From Candidatus Mediterraneibacter gallistercoris (GTDB lineage: Bacteria > Bacillota_A > Clostridia > Lachnospirales > Lachnospiraceae), in the NCBI GenBank assembly GCA_019119745.1, contig DWWI01000229.1, forward strand, positions 1-12,407: DNA of 12,407 nt, read 5' to 3'. The position numbers and the translations under genes are program-made. The notes below the pieces were generated by a model. It was not told the origin of the DNA. It saw nothing but the letters and a program-made list of their open reading frames with translations, and ran no database searches. Shown piece after piece: positions 1 through 6,298 of the stretch (the stretch's first letter is position 1; every line of letters starts with the position of its first letter).

Positions 1-36
1 GAATACTAACATTGGTCACAACTAAGGAGCAGCATA

Positions 37-456
37 ATGGATATTAAAGTTTATCATACATTATACAAGGATGCCGTTAAGATCAGAAAAGAAGTGTTTA
101 TGGAAGAACAGGGATTTCACGATGAATTCGACGAAACAGACGAGAACGCTGTTCATCTTGTCCTGTACATAGACCAGATTCCCGCCGCCACATGCCGGTT
201 TTTCCCCGGACAGACACAGGGAGAATATATCGTCGGGCGGATCGCCGTTGAGAAAGAATTCCGCGGGAAACATCTCGGTTCCCGGATCCTTTCCGCCGCT
301 GAATCCGAGATCAGAAACTCCGGCGGAAGCACAGTCCGCCTGCACGCCCAGCAGCAGGCAAGACCATTTTATGAAAAACAGGGTTATTCTGCTTTTGGGG
401 AACCGGATTTTGATGAGGACTGTCCGCATATCTGGATGGAGAAAGCGCTGACATAA
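37..456 (+). CDS. GNAT family N-acetyltransferase (ElaA/YjcF-like)
   Basis: A 139-residue protein of single-domain GNAT length, predicted to move an acetyl group from acetyl-CoA to an unknown amine. The N-terminus (about residues 10-36) has the R-x-E-V-F-x-E-E-Q-G pattern typical of the ElaA/YjcF-like subgroup. Residues 64-85 form the acetyl-CoA-binding motif A, with R76-G77-K78-H79-L80-G81 as the pyrophosphate loop. Residues 101-117 (RLHAQQQA then FYEKQGY) are motif B, and the C-terminal PHIWMEK is also typical of this subgroup. The ATG has a clean AAGGAG SD at 24-29. The gene is first in the window, so its promoter lies outside; the next promoter begins 5 nt after its stop, making it a separate unit. 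The substrate cannot be deduced. Confidence 0.9.
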   Translation: MDIKVYHTLYKDAVKIRKEVFMEEQGFHDEFDETDENAVHLVLYIDQIPAATCRFFPGQTQGEYIVGRIAVEKEFRGKHLGSRILSAAESEIRNSGGSTVRLHAQQQARPFYEKQGYSAFGEPDFDEDCPHIWMEKALT

Positions 457-460
457 ACCA

Positions 461-488
461 TTGACTTATGTACGAAATCGGATATAAT
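461..488 (+). promoter_or_regulatory. Sigma-A promoter of marR-exporter unit
   Basis: TTGACT at 461-466 and a perfect TATAAT at 483-488 are separated by 16 bp. The promoter sits directly after the acetyltransferase stop and is covered by the first of two direct repeats. It lies inside the longest possible reading frame of the downstream regulator, which argues that the true start codon is further downstream. Confidence 0.8.
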
Positions 489-511
489 AAGATATGTACG
501 AAATCGGATAT
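467..511 (+). repeat. Tandem 19-bp repeats, probable MarR operator
   Basis: TATGTACGAAATCGGATAT occurs exactly at 467-485 and again at 493-511, a period of 26 bp. Each copy contains the small dyad CGA-AA-TCG. The first copy covers the promoter spacer and part of the -10; the second covers the likely transcription start. A bound regulator would block RNA polymerase, so autorepression by the adjacent MarR protein is the simplest inference. Confidence 0.6.
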
Positions 512-530
512 TTTGGAGGGAGAGATATAT

Positions 531-962
531 TTGCACTATTTAGAAACCGGACAATATACCTTTTTAGCAGGAGAAATCAATGCTTTATACCACGAAGCGG
601 CTGTAAAAACGGGTATTTCGGACAGTGTTCAAAATATTCTGTATGTACTTTGTGAGAAAGATGGGCAATGTCTGCAAAGCGAAATAAGCAAACTTACAGG
701 AATCAGCCGCCAGACAATTAATTCTGCCATTCGCAAATTGGAAAAAGAAGGAATCGTATATCTGAAACAAGGGAAAGGCAGAAATACAATTCTCTGCCTG
801 ACTGAAAAGGGAAAGAAATTTTCATCAGAAAAAATACTGCCTCTGCACGAGATTGAAAATAAAATCTGGGACGAATGGACGGAGGAGGAACAGCATCAAT
901 ATCTGAGGCTCACAAAAAAATATCGTGACGGATTAAAAAAATATCTGAAAGCCATGTTATAA
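531..962 (+). CDS. MarR-family transcriptional regulator
   Basis: A winged-helix DNA-binding regulator, probably a dimeric repressor released by a small ligand. I place the start at the TTG at 531 (143 residues, typical for MarR), because an SD (GGAGGG, 515-520) lies 10 nt upstream and the in-frame ATG at 468 lies within the promoter. From this start, about residues 30-95 form the winged helix: a positioning helix, then SEISKLTGISRQTINSAIRK as helix-turn-helix, then the wing KQGKGRNTILCLTEKG. Flanking helices supply the dimer interface. It precedes a Mef-like exporter on the same strand, the usual arrangement for MarR control of drug efflux. Base composition is A+T-rich, as in the exporter. 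The ligand is unknown. Confidence 0.85.
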   Translation: MHYLETGQYTFLAGEINALYHEAAVKTGISDSVQNILYVLCEKDGQCLQSEISKLTGISRQTINSAIRKLEKEGIVYLKQGKGRNTILCLTEKGKKFSSEKILPLHEIENKIWDEWTEEEQHQYLRLTKKYRDGLKKYLKAML

Positions 963-992
963 AAACAAAATCTTATGAAGGGAGGTGGCTTG

Positions 993-1013
993 ATGTCGGC
1001 AGCAGTACAATAA
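993..1013 (+). CDS. Possible six-codon leader peptide (MSAAVQ)
   Basis: A very strong SD (GGGAGG, 980-985) precedes an ATG that opens a six-codon frame ending in TAA at 1011-1013. An in-frame ATG at 975 would lengthen it to 12 residues but lacks this SD. The SD is stronger than that of the exporter downstream, and the stop codon runs into the first arm of a hairpin. This resembles leader peptides that control efflux and resistance genes by translational attenuation. Alternatively it is the residue of a deleted gene. Expression is not shown. Confidence 0.4.
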   Translation: MSAAVQ

Positions 1014-1076
1014 GGGGATGATCACATTCGATATTGTCCCCTGTTTGAAAAACTATTTTGAGAATGAGAGGACAAT
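1013..1076 (+). promoter_or_regulatory. Candidate translational attenuator of the exporter
   Basis: Three segments can pair in two exclusive ways. AGGGGATGAT (1013-1022) pairs with ATTGTCCCCT (1033-1042): 10 bp including two G-U pairs, with a 10-nt loop. The same 1033-1042 segment can instead pair with AGAGGACAAT (1067-1076): seven continuous pairs, one mismatch, two pairs. The third segment contains the exporter SD (GAGAGGA, 1066-1072). No U-run follows either hairpin, so control would act on translation rather than termination. Confidence 0.45.
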
Positions 1077-1081
1077 TTGAT

Positions 1082-2305
1082 ATGGAAAAAACACAAAAAT
1101 GGAAATCGCAGTTTACGATCGTTGCATTGGGACAGGCAGTTTCAATGTTAGGAAGTCACGGTGTTCAGTTTTCTCTTATCTGGTGGCTTGCTGAAAAAAC
1201 ATCTTCGCCGTTAATGCTGGGAATATCGGGGATTGTTGCCTATCTTCCAATAACCTTATTCAGTCCGCTGGCAGGAATTTCAGCTGACCGTTATAACCGA
1301 AAATTTATCTCTATTTTTTCGGATATGACAATGGGGACGGTTGCGCTGATTTACGCAGTATTACTATTCTTTTTTGACCTGCCTGTGTGGACAGTATTTG
1401 TCATGCTGTGTGTCCGGGGGATCGGAAGTACATTCCAGCAGCCGGCAATACAGTCAATTATTCCGCAGCTTGTACCAAAAGACCAGTTAGTAAAAACAAA
1501 TGGGTGGATGCAGCTTCTGAATTCAGGCTCATTTTTGCTGGGACCGGTGATCGGTGCGTCTTTGTATGCGATTTTCCCGATGTCAATCATTTTAATGAGT
1601 GATGTGGCCGGGGCAATTTTAGCAAGTATTGCGTTAGCAGTCGTTAAAATCCCAAAACTTGAAAAAGCAGAACGGAAAGAACAGCATTTCATAACAGAAA
1701 TAAAAGAAGGATTGCAAGTATTCAAAGAAGATAAAAAATTATTTTACATCGTGATTGCAGAGGCGCTCTGTATGTTTTTTTATGCGCCATTATCCTCCTT
1801 TTATCCACTGATGACGAGCGATTATTTTAAGTTATCGGCAATGTATGGCAGTGCTGTGGAGTTATCTTTTGCAATCGGCATGATGGTCTCCTCCCTTTTA
1901 TTTTCCAGTGTTCTAAAGATAAACCGGAAAATCCGAGTTTCTTTTATCGGTTTGTTTGCAATGGGAGTTATGTCGCTGATCTGCGGTATTATACCGCCTG
2001 CTTATGTTGGCTGGTTTTTCTTTGCAGGATGCTGTATCTGTTTAGGGGCTTCCGGAAATGTCCATACAATTCCGCTGACCGCATATATGCAGGAAACCAT
2101 ATCTCCGGACAAGATGGGACGTGCATTTTCGGTTCTCACGCTGATTTCATCTGTTACAATGCCAATCGGCTTACTTTTCAGCAGTCCAATAGCAGAAAAA
2201 GCAGGTGTAAATGTCTGGTTCTTCATTTCTGGTCTGTGTATGATCATGCTTACTACCGGTGTTTCAATACGATATGCGGCAAAACGCAGGGATCTTTCTG
2301 TATAA
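1082..2305 (+). CDS. Mef-like MFS drug exporter
   Basis: A 407-residue major facilitator with 12 likely membrane segments, expected to export drugs or other amphiphiles by proton antiport. From memory it resembles streptococcal macrolide exporter Mef(A) along its length: the N-terminal MEKTQKWKSQF, GQAVSMLGS in helix 1, and the helix 2-3 loop motif A region (GISADRYNRKFISI). PAIQSIIPQLVPKDQLVKTNG follows motif C territory, and MGRAFSVLTLISSVTMPIGL lies near the C-terminus. I choose ATG 1082 over TTG 1058 because it matches the Mef N-terminus and has SD GAGAGGA at 1066-1072. It follows marR by about 120 nt that carry a candidate attenuator, and a strong hairpin ends the unit. Substrate is unproven; a macrolide is only one option. 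Confidence 0.85.
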   Translation: MEKTQKWKSQFTIVALGQAVSMLGSHGVQFSLIWWLAEKTSSPLMLGISGIVAYLPITLFSPLAGISADRYNRKFISIFSDMTMGTVALIYAVLLFFFDLPVWTVFVMLCVRGIGSTFQQPAIQSIIPQLVPKDQLVKTNGWMQLLNSGSFLLGPVIGASLYAIFPMSIILMSDVAGAILASIALAVVKIPKLEKAERKEQHFITEIKEGLQVFKEDKKLFYIVIAEALCMFFYAPLSSFYPLMTSDYFKLSAMYGSAVELSFAIGMMVSSLLFSSVLKINRKIRVSFIGLFAMGVMSLICGIIPPAYVGWFFFAGCCICLGASGNVHTIPLTAYMQETISPDKMGRAFSVLTLISSVTMPIGLLFSSPIAEKAGVNVWFFISGLCMIMLTTGVSIRYAAKRRDLSV

Positions 2306-2317
2306 TAAATTTATGAA

Positions 2318-2354
2318 AACAGGCTTCCAGCACTATTTATTCTGGAAGCCTGTT
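2318..2354. terminator. Hairpin terminator between convergent genes
   Basis: A perfect 13-bp inverted repeat, AACAGGCTTCCAG (2318-2330) against CTGGAAGCCTGTT (2342-2354), has an 11-nt loop. It lies 12 nt after the exporter stop and about 35 nt after the GH3 remnant on the other strand. T-tracts are modest in both directions, so a bidirectional role is likely but efficiency is uncertain. Confidence 0.7.
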
Positions 2355-2388
2355 GCACATTCAATTTCTGTTTTACCTCAATACTATT

Positions 2389-3411
2389 TTATACTTCTTC
2401 GGCCCTGCTCTTTCTATATCTTCTCCACACAAGAGCTCCAAGGCCGATCAGGATCACACCCACTGCCACATCTGCACCGATCACTGCTTTCTGCCATACA
2501 GGAAGTCCGGTATCCACACCGTCTTCCTCATACATCCAGCTGTTCACCACTGTGTACATAACATTCTTGCACGCCTGTCTCATATATTTAACCGAAGAAG
2601 CCGCATCCGGATTCTGCACTACATTCGGGTCGCCGGCATACGTGGAGAGCATTGCGTCCACGCCGTTTGCAAGGGCTGCATCTGCGTTCATAAATCCGTG
2701 TCCGTTATTTCTGAAGAAGTCAGTCAGACAGAATCCTTCAAATCCCCACTCGCCGCGGAGCACGTTGTTGAGAAGATTACTATTCTCACCGGACCACTTA
2801 ATACCGATAAAACTCCATGATACCATGACTGCGTGTGCATCACCGTCTTTCACGGATATCTCAAATGGTTTCAGATAGATCTCACGCATTGCCTGCTCGT
2901 CGGACCATACGCATACCATCTTAGCGTTCATCTCATACATTGCAAAATGCTTGATGTATGCGTATACACCCTGACTTGCTGCACCCTTTACTGTTGCTGA
3001 GGAAATGTAACCGGCCAGCGTCCCATCCTCTGAGAAATACTCATAGTTTCTTGCCCCGAATGGAGTACGATGGGTATTCATCCCCGGCGCATACCATCCG
3101 GCAATATTCATCTCGCGGCACATCTTTCCCATCATCTCTCCGTACTGCTGTGCAAGATCCTGGTTCCATGTGCAGGCGATCATCACTTCTACCGGGAATC
3201 CGATGGAACCCGCGCCGGTGAAGTTGTTGTTGATTGCTGCCGGACCGTCCGCGTCTACTGTTGCTACCTTCCCGACAGATTCCATGGCCGGGGTCTGGTA
3301 TCCGGACAGGGCGATCATATTAGTCATATCATCTATGGTAAGCTCGTCCAGCAGATCATCCCACCGCTCGTCATCATAGTCCGCTCCACGCAGTTCATTA
3401 AGCCTCCAGAT
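2389..3411 (-). pseudogene. GH3 glycoside hydrolase, 5'-truncated remnant
   Basis: About 340 codons of a glycoside hydrolase family 3 catalytic barrel (beta-glucosidase-like), running to a C-terminal membrane segment and an Arg-rich tail. Conserved GH3 landmarks, in order, are RGADYDD, D-x-DGPA, GARNYEYFSED, the KHF substrate-binding motif, SDEQAMREIYLKPFE and EWGFEGFCLTDF, whose Asp should be the nucleophile. Proteins of this kind in Lachnospiraceae are, from memory, about 900 residues with the C-type domain first and the barrel last. Here everything before W-R-L-N-E-L is lost: an in-frame stop lies at 3427-3429, and the first ATG (3327) is inside the domain. No SD or promoter is present. 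The break abuts a TetR fragment. Confidence 0.85.
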
Positions 3412-3841
3412 GGCTGAGGATAGCTGTCAGGATCCAATTGCAGACGCGCTGCAGATTCTGAATCTCCTTGCCGGTGTACAGCCGGAACATTTAAAGGAAA
3501 ATGAATCCCTGCTTCCCGTCTGCCATAGAGTTGCGCAGCTTCCAAAGTATCAGGTAATCTTTCACGATGAAACAATCTCTAATTATGTGGTAAACCGAAT
3601 CTTCCAGAGTCAGAAGCAGAAACTGATTCCGGTCTATATGGATGCCTGCGGTCTTTCAAAAAAAGAGGCAGAAATGCTTACCCTTTTTGTGATCACAGGA
3701 ACATATAATGTCAACAAAGCGCTAAACTGGAACAGCAACTCCGTCTGGTACAACATTCATTCCATACTGTTCAGGTTCATGTCCGGCGGCTACGAAAGAC
3801 TCAGGAAACACGATACTAAAAGGGAGACACAAAGTATATGA
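3412..3841 (+). pseudogene. TetR-family regulator, 5'-truncated remnant
   Basis: About 142 codons resembling the C-terminal ligand-binding and dimer domain of a TetR/AcrR regulator. The late section (TLFVITGTYNVNKALNWN, then WYNIHSILFRFMSGGYERLRK) matches the helices that close such proteins. The N-terminal helix-turn-helix of about 50-60 residues is absent. An ATG at 3410 is in frame but lacks an SD and falls on the junction with the GH3 remnant, so it is probably not a real start. In an intact locus this regulator would be transcribed divergently from the GH3 gene and probably control it. The TetR assignment is less certain than GH3 because the diagnostic domain is missing. Confidence 0.65.
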
Positions 3842-3895
3842 AGACCGCAGTATCAATCTACGTGATTTTCCGAAACAGGAAAAGATATACTTTCT

Positions 3896-3931
3896 CTCAG
3901 GCAAATAGCTAAAACAGCTATTGTGCCTGAG
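3896..3931. terminator. Hairpin terminator between tetR remnant and SPL gene
   Basis: The arms 3896-3910 and 3916-3931 form an 8-bp stem (CTCAGGCA/TGCCTGAG), one bulged G, and a 7-bp stem (AATAGCT/AGCTATT) around a 5-nt AAAAC loop. It lies between the TetR remnant on the plus strand and the SPL gene on the minus strand. T-rich stretches flank both sides, so it can serve both. Confidence 0.7.
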
Positions 3932-3955
3932 ATGATTTTAACAGAACCAGCAATA

Positions 3956-4876
3956 TTACAGTTCCTTTTGCCGTTTCCCGGTATTCTCCGATCCTCTGAC
4001 CTCTTCATGATAGAAATAGTCGACAATTACCGGACGCCCCTGTTCCGTGCGTCCGTAAGGCAGTTCATTGTCTACAAACGGACAATTATTGTTTCTTGCC
4101 AGCCGTTTTGCTTTCTTTTCAAGCATCTGGAAATAGCTGCGGTCTTTTTTGTTATAGATGGCATCATAAAGGGGTACAAGATCCGGATATTTTTCTTGAA
4201 TGTAATCCATAATATCTTTTTTAAACCCGCCCCGCAGGTTCAGATTTTCCAGCCACACCAGATCACACTGATTCCTGACTCTCTCAAAGATTGCTTCAAA
4301 ATCTGTGATGCCGGGAAATACAGGAGAAATGAAACAGACGGTTCGTATTCCGGCATCATAGACCTTTTTCATCGCCGCGAGCCGTCGTTCTATGCTGACT
4401 GCCTGATCCATATCCGCCCGGAACTGCTCATCCAGCGTATTTATAGACCAGGATACTGTAACTTTTCCCATTGTTTTCAGCAGTTCCAGATCCCGGACGA
4501 CCAGATCCGATTTGGTGCAGATAAGGATCTCTGCGCCGCTTTCTTTCAGCTGTTCCAGAATCCGACGGGTATTCCCGAACTGCTCTTCCTGTGGATTGTA
4601 TCCGTCGGTTACTGAACCGATAACCACTCTCTGACCTTTGTATTTCCATGGATTTTTGATCTCCGGCCAGCGTTTCACGTCGAGAAAGGTACCCCACCGC
4701 TCAGTATGACCTGTAAATCGCTTCATAAATGAGGCATAGCAGTATTTACAGCCATGAGTACATCCCACATACGGATTTACGGAATATCCTCCTACCGGCA
4801 GGGTAGATTTTGTCATAATATTCTTTGTCTCCACTTCCCGGATCAGAATACTGCTTTCATTTACCTGCTCTTCCAT
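3956..4876 (-). CDS. SPL-type radical SAM protein
   Basis: A 306-residue radical SAM protein of the spore-photoproduct-lyase-like group (Rv2578c-like). C39-x3-C43-x2-C46, in the setting NPYVGCTHGCKYCYA, should hold the [4Fe-4S] cluster that cleaves S-adenosylmethionine. SVTDGYNPQE (about 88-97) and SWSINTLDEQFR (about 142-153) are family landmarks, and an SP-x-FPGITD segment follows at about 184. True spore photoproduct lyase is not implied; most members have no known substrate. The ATG has a strong SD (GGAGGAG, 4885-4891). The gene overlaps the end of the DUF5131 gene by 16 nt, so both are made from one transcript and probably work together. It is the last gene of the marR-led operon. Confidence 0.9.
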   Translation of the reverse strand: MEEQVNESSILIREVETKNIMTKSTLPVGGYSVNPYVGCTHGCKYCYASFMKRFTGHTERWGTFLDVKRWPEIKNPWKYKGQRVVIGSVTDGYNPQEEQFGNTRRILEQLKESGAEILICTKSDLVVRDLELLKTMGKVTVSWSINTLDEQFRADMDQAVSIERRLAAMKKVYDAGIRTVCFISPVFPGITDFEAIFERVRNQCDLVWLENLNLRGGFKKDIMDYIQEKYPDLVPLYDAIYNKKDRSYFQMLEKKAKRLARNNNCPFVDNELPYGRTEQGRPVIVDYFYHEEVRGSENTGKRQKEL

Positions 4877-5553
4877 GCTTTCTGCTCCTCCAAAACATCA
4901 TAAAATACCTGCGGCAGTTCTTGGATCATCTGCGCTTCTCCCATAACAGAAAGAAGATCTTCTTTCATAAATACTGGTATACCTCGGCTATGCGCCTGAT
5001 TCGTCAGATTCCAAACCCATTCCTGCTTTGACTCCGATTTTCCCTTCCGGCGTCCGGTTTCCGTACCGACCACGATCCACTCAACCCCGGTAAAGTCCAC
5101 TTCTCCGATGTTGTCAAACATAGGTTCAAAGCTGACCTGATAGTGTTTTGCCCTGATATGCTCACGCATCGCCTTGATTCTCCCCTTCTCCTTCTCAGAC
5201 GTCACCGTCACTCCGAACCAGACATTATCAAGCTCTGTGGAAAACCGCACTTTCTCCGGCCGTTTAGTAAGAAAAATATACTGGTGCTGAGGATTCTGTC
5301 CTATTCTGGCAAACACTTCTTCTCTCCATTCCGGGTCCCAGTCTGAAAAATCACTCATCCCTGTAAGCAGCAGATTCCGTGGACGTTTTCTATCCATCAA
5401 TTTCAGTTTGCCGGGAAAATATTCCGGTCTGGAAAAATCCTCCGTCATATGAAACCGACGGACATTATTTCTGGCATAACAGTAACTGCATCCAATGGTA
5501 CAGCCGATCACAAGATTCATATTCTGAATCTGGTCTTTAATACAAACAGCCAT
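4861..5553 (-). CDS. DUF5131 (phage Gp37/Gp68-like) radical SAM-type protein
   Basis: A 230-residue protein of the DUF5131 or phage Gp37/Gp68 family. C18-x3-C22-x2-C25 (GCTIGCSYCYARN) is a radical SAM-type cluster motif. Further family features are the MSDFSDWDPEWREEVFARI block, FLTKRPE, WFGVTVTSEKE, SFEPMFDNIG and WIVVGTETG. Members are usually somewhat longer (about 240-350), so this is a compact version. Elsewhere DUF5131 genes often accompany a three-Cys-motif partner (TcmP). No TcmP is visible here; an overlapping SPL-type gene takes that place. The start has SD GGAGTG at 5561-5566, 19 nt after the marR stop. The reaction is unknown; nucleic-acid modification is speculation. Confidence 0.85.
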   Translation of the reverse strand: MAVCIKDQIQNMNLVIGCTIGCSYCYARNNVRRFHMTEDFSRPEYFPGKLKLMDRKRPRNLLLTGMSDFSDWDPEWREEVFARIGQNPQHQYIFLTKRPEKVRFSTELDNVWFGVTVTSEKEKGRIKAMREHIRAKHYQVSFEPMFDNIGEVDFTGVEWIVVGTETGRRKGKSESKQEWVWNLTNQAHSRGIPVFMKEDLLSVMGEAQMIQELPQVFYDVLEEQKAWKSR

Positions 5554-5572
5554 ATTGATTCACTCCATTACA

Positions 5573-6004
5573 CTATAATTGCTCTTCAACATTATGAAAA
5601 ATTCGTTGCAGATATTTTTCACACTGATCGATTTCTTCTTCGCTGAAGCCCTTATAATATATGTTTTCTATTTCTTCGGTCACTTCGTTATAATCCTTTT
5701 CCAGAGATCTGGCGTTATCTGTCAGGAAGATCAGAATCTTTCTCCTGTCTTTATCCCCGCGGTCTCTGTAAATCAATCCTGCTGCTTCCATCCGGTCCAG
5801 CATTCCGGTCAGCGAAGTCACTGCCAGACCTGACCGTCTGGAAAGTTCTCTGATCGGAATACCGTCCTCCTGCCACAAAATATATAAAAGACTCCCCTGC
5901 GCCCCGTTAAAGGCATCGATATTCTTCTCGGAAAGAATGTGCTCAAACAATCTTCCACCTATATGTTTAATTCTCGAAATCAAAAAACCGGCTTGTCTAC
6001 TCAT
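5573..6004 (-). CDS. MarR-family regulator of the radical SAM operon
   Basis: A 143-residue MarR-type regulator, first main gene of a three-gene minus-strand operon. GAQGSLLYILWQEDGIPIRE (about 34-53) leads into the helix-turn-helix (ELSRRSGLAVTSLTGMLDRM, about 53-72). The wing R-D-R-G-D-K-D-R-R-K (80-89) carries the classic MarR D-x-R-x motif. It differs clearly from the MarR at 531-962. The ATG at 6004 has no recognisable SD. Its first bases form ATGA with the stop of a short upstream ORF, so translational coupling may drive it. A palindrome over its promoter suggests autoregulation. Its ligand and link to the radical SAM proteins are unknown. Confidence 0.88.
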   Translation of the reverse strand: MSRQAGFLISRIKHIGGRLFEHILSEKNIDAFNGAQGSLLYILWQEDGIPIRELSRRSGLAVTSLTGMLDRMEAAGLIYRDRGDKDRRKILIFLTDNARSLEKDYNEVTEEIENIYYKGFSEEEIDQCEKYLQRIFHNVEEQL

Positions 6005-6102
6005 AAATCGCTATAATGGGCAGCCATGACATATATCATAGCTGCCCGCCCTTTCCATAAATTAATTTTTCTGCGCTTTTGCAATTTCCCTTTCAAGCAC
6101 AT
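6001..6102 (-). CDS. Possible leader ORF coupled to marR
   Basis: An open frame of 33 codons from an ATG at 6102 ends in a TGA at 6001-6003 that overlaps the marR ATG as ATGA. An internal ATG at 6039 has an SD-like AAAGGG (6049-6054) 9 nt upstream and would give a 12-residue peptide (MIYVMAAHYSDL). The frame contains the 6018-6047 hairpin. I do not recognise the peptide. Coupling would explain the missing marR SD; chance is the main alternative. Confidence 0.35.
   Translation of the reverse strand: MCLKGKLQKRRKINLWKGRAAMIYVMAAHYSDL
6018..6047 (-). promoter_or_regulatory. Hairpin in the marR leader
   Basis: GGGCAGC (6018-6024) pairs with GCTGCCC (6041-6047), then one mismatch, then ATGA (6026-6029) with TCAT (6036-6039), leaving a 6-nt loop. 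It ends 13 nt before the marR ATG in the transcript and has no U-run. It could act on translation of marR or be a protein-binding palindrome. Confidence 0.5.
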
Positions 6103-6116
6103 TTGTTCTATATAAG

Positions 6117-6145
6117 ATAATACTATATAGTAATATTTATGTCAA
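6117..6145 (-). promoter_or_regulatory. Promoter with embedded palindrome for marR operon
   Basis: On the minus strand TTGACA (6140-6145) and TATTAT (6117-6122) are 17 bp apart, a near-consensus sigma-A promoter. The 12-bp perfect palindrome TACTATATAGTA (6121-6132) covers the spacer and the edge of the -10, a typical place for a MarR operator. Transcription should start near 6110, giving a leader of about 105 nt. Confidence 0.75.
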
Positions 6146-6175
6146 TAATATTTTATAATCAATCACTCACTTCTA

Positions 6176-6298
6176 TCAGAAAATCTCAGCCCGCATGCTG
6201 TCCGGACATACAGCTACACACGCCGAGTCATCTTTCAGCCAGGTACATTTGGCTGGAGCAATTCTCCTTTTAACACACTCTGTGCAAAGGGAGCAAGG
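6176..6298 (-). other. In-frame Cys-rich continuation after patatin TGA
   Basis: Directly after the patatin TGA (6299-6301) the same frame stays open for 40 codons to a TGA at 6176-6178. It reads PCSLCTEC, then a basic stretch, then KCTWLKDDSACVAVCPDSM and AEIF. Six Cys in 40 residues, including C-x2-C-x2-C and C-x3-C-P, look like an iron-sulfur or zinc-binding segment rather than random sequence. The frame has no ATG, GTG or TTG near its beginning, so it could only be made as an extension of the patatin protein. A single change from TGT or TGC to TGA would explain the stop, as would selenocysteine decoding. It may equally be unexpressed. Confidence 0.5.

Noticed and set aside
468..530. N-terminal extension of the first MarR protein from ATG 468
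   Set aside because: This stretch contains the -10 element and the operator repeats. The TTG at 531 has a proper SD and gives the normal family length.
1058..1081. Longer exporter start (TTG 1058 or ATG 1064)
   Set aside because: There is no SD before either, and ATG 1082 aligns with the Mef-type N-terminus and has GAGAGGA at a suitable distance.
3838..3912. 24-codon plus-strand frame (ATGA overlap with the TetR remnant stop)
   Set aside because: It has an AGGGAG-like signal, but it runs into the left arm of the terminator hairpin and resembles no protein, so coding is unlikely.
3923..4615. 230-codon plus-strand frame
   Set aside because: It is antisense to the SPL-type radical SAM gene, which has clear cluster and family motifs.
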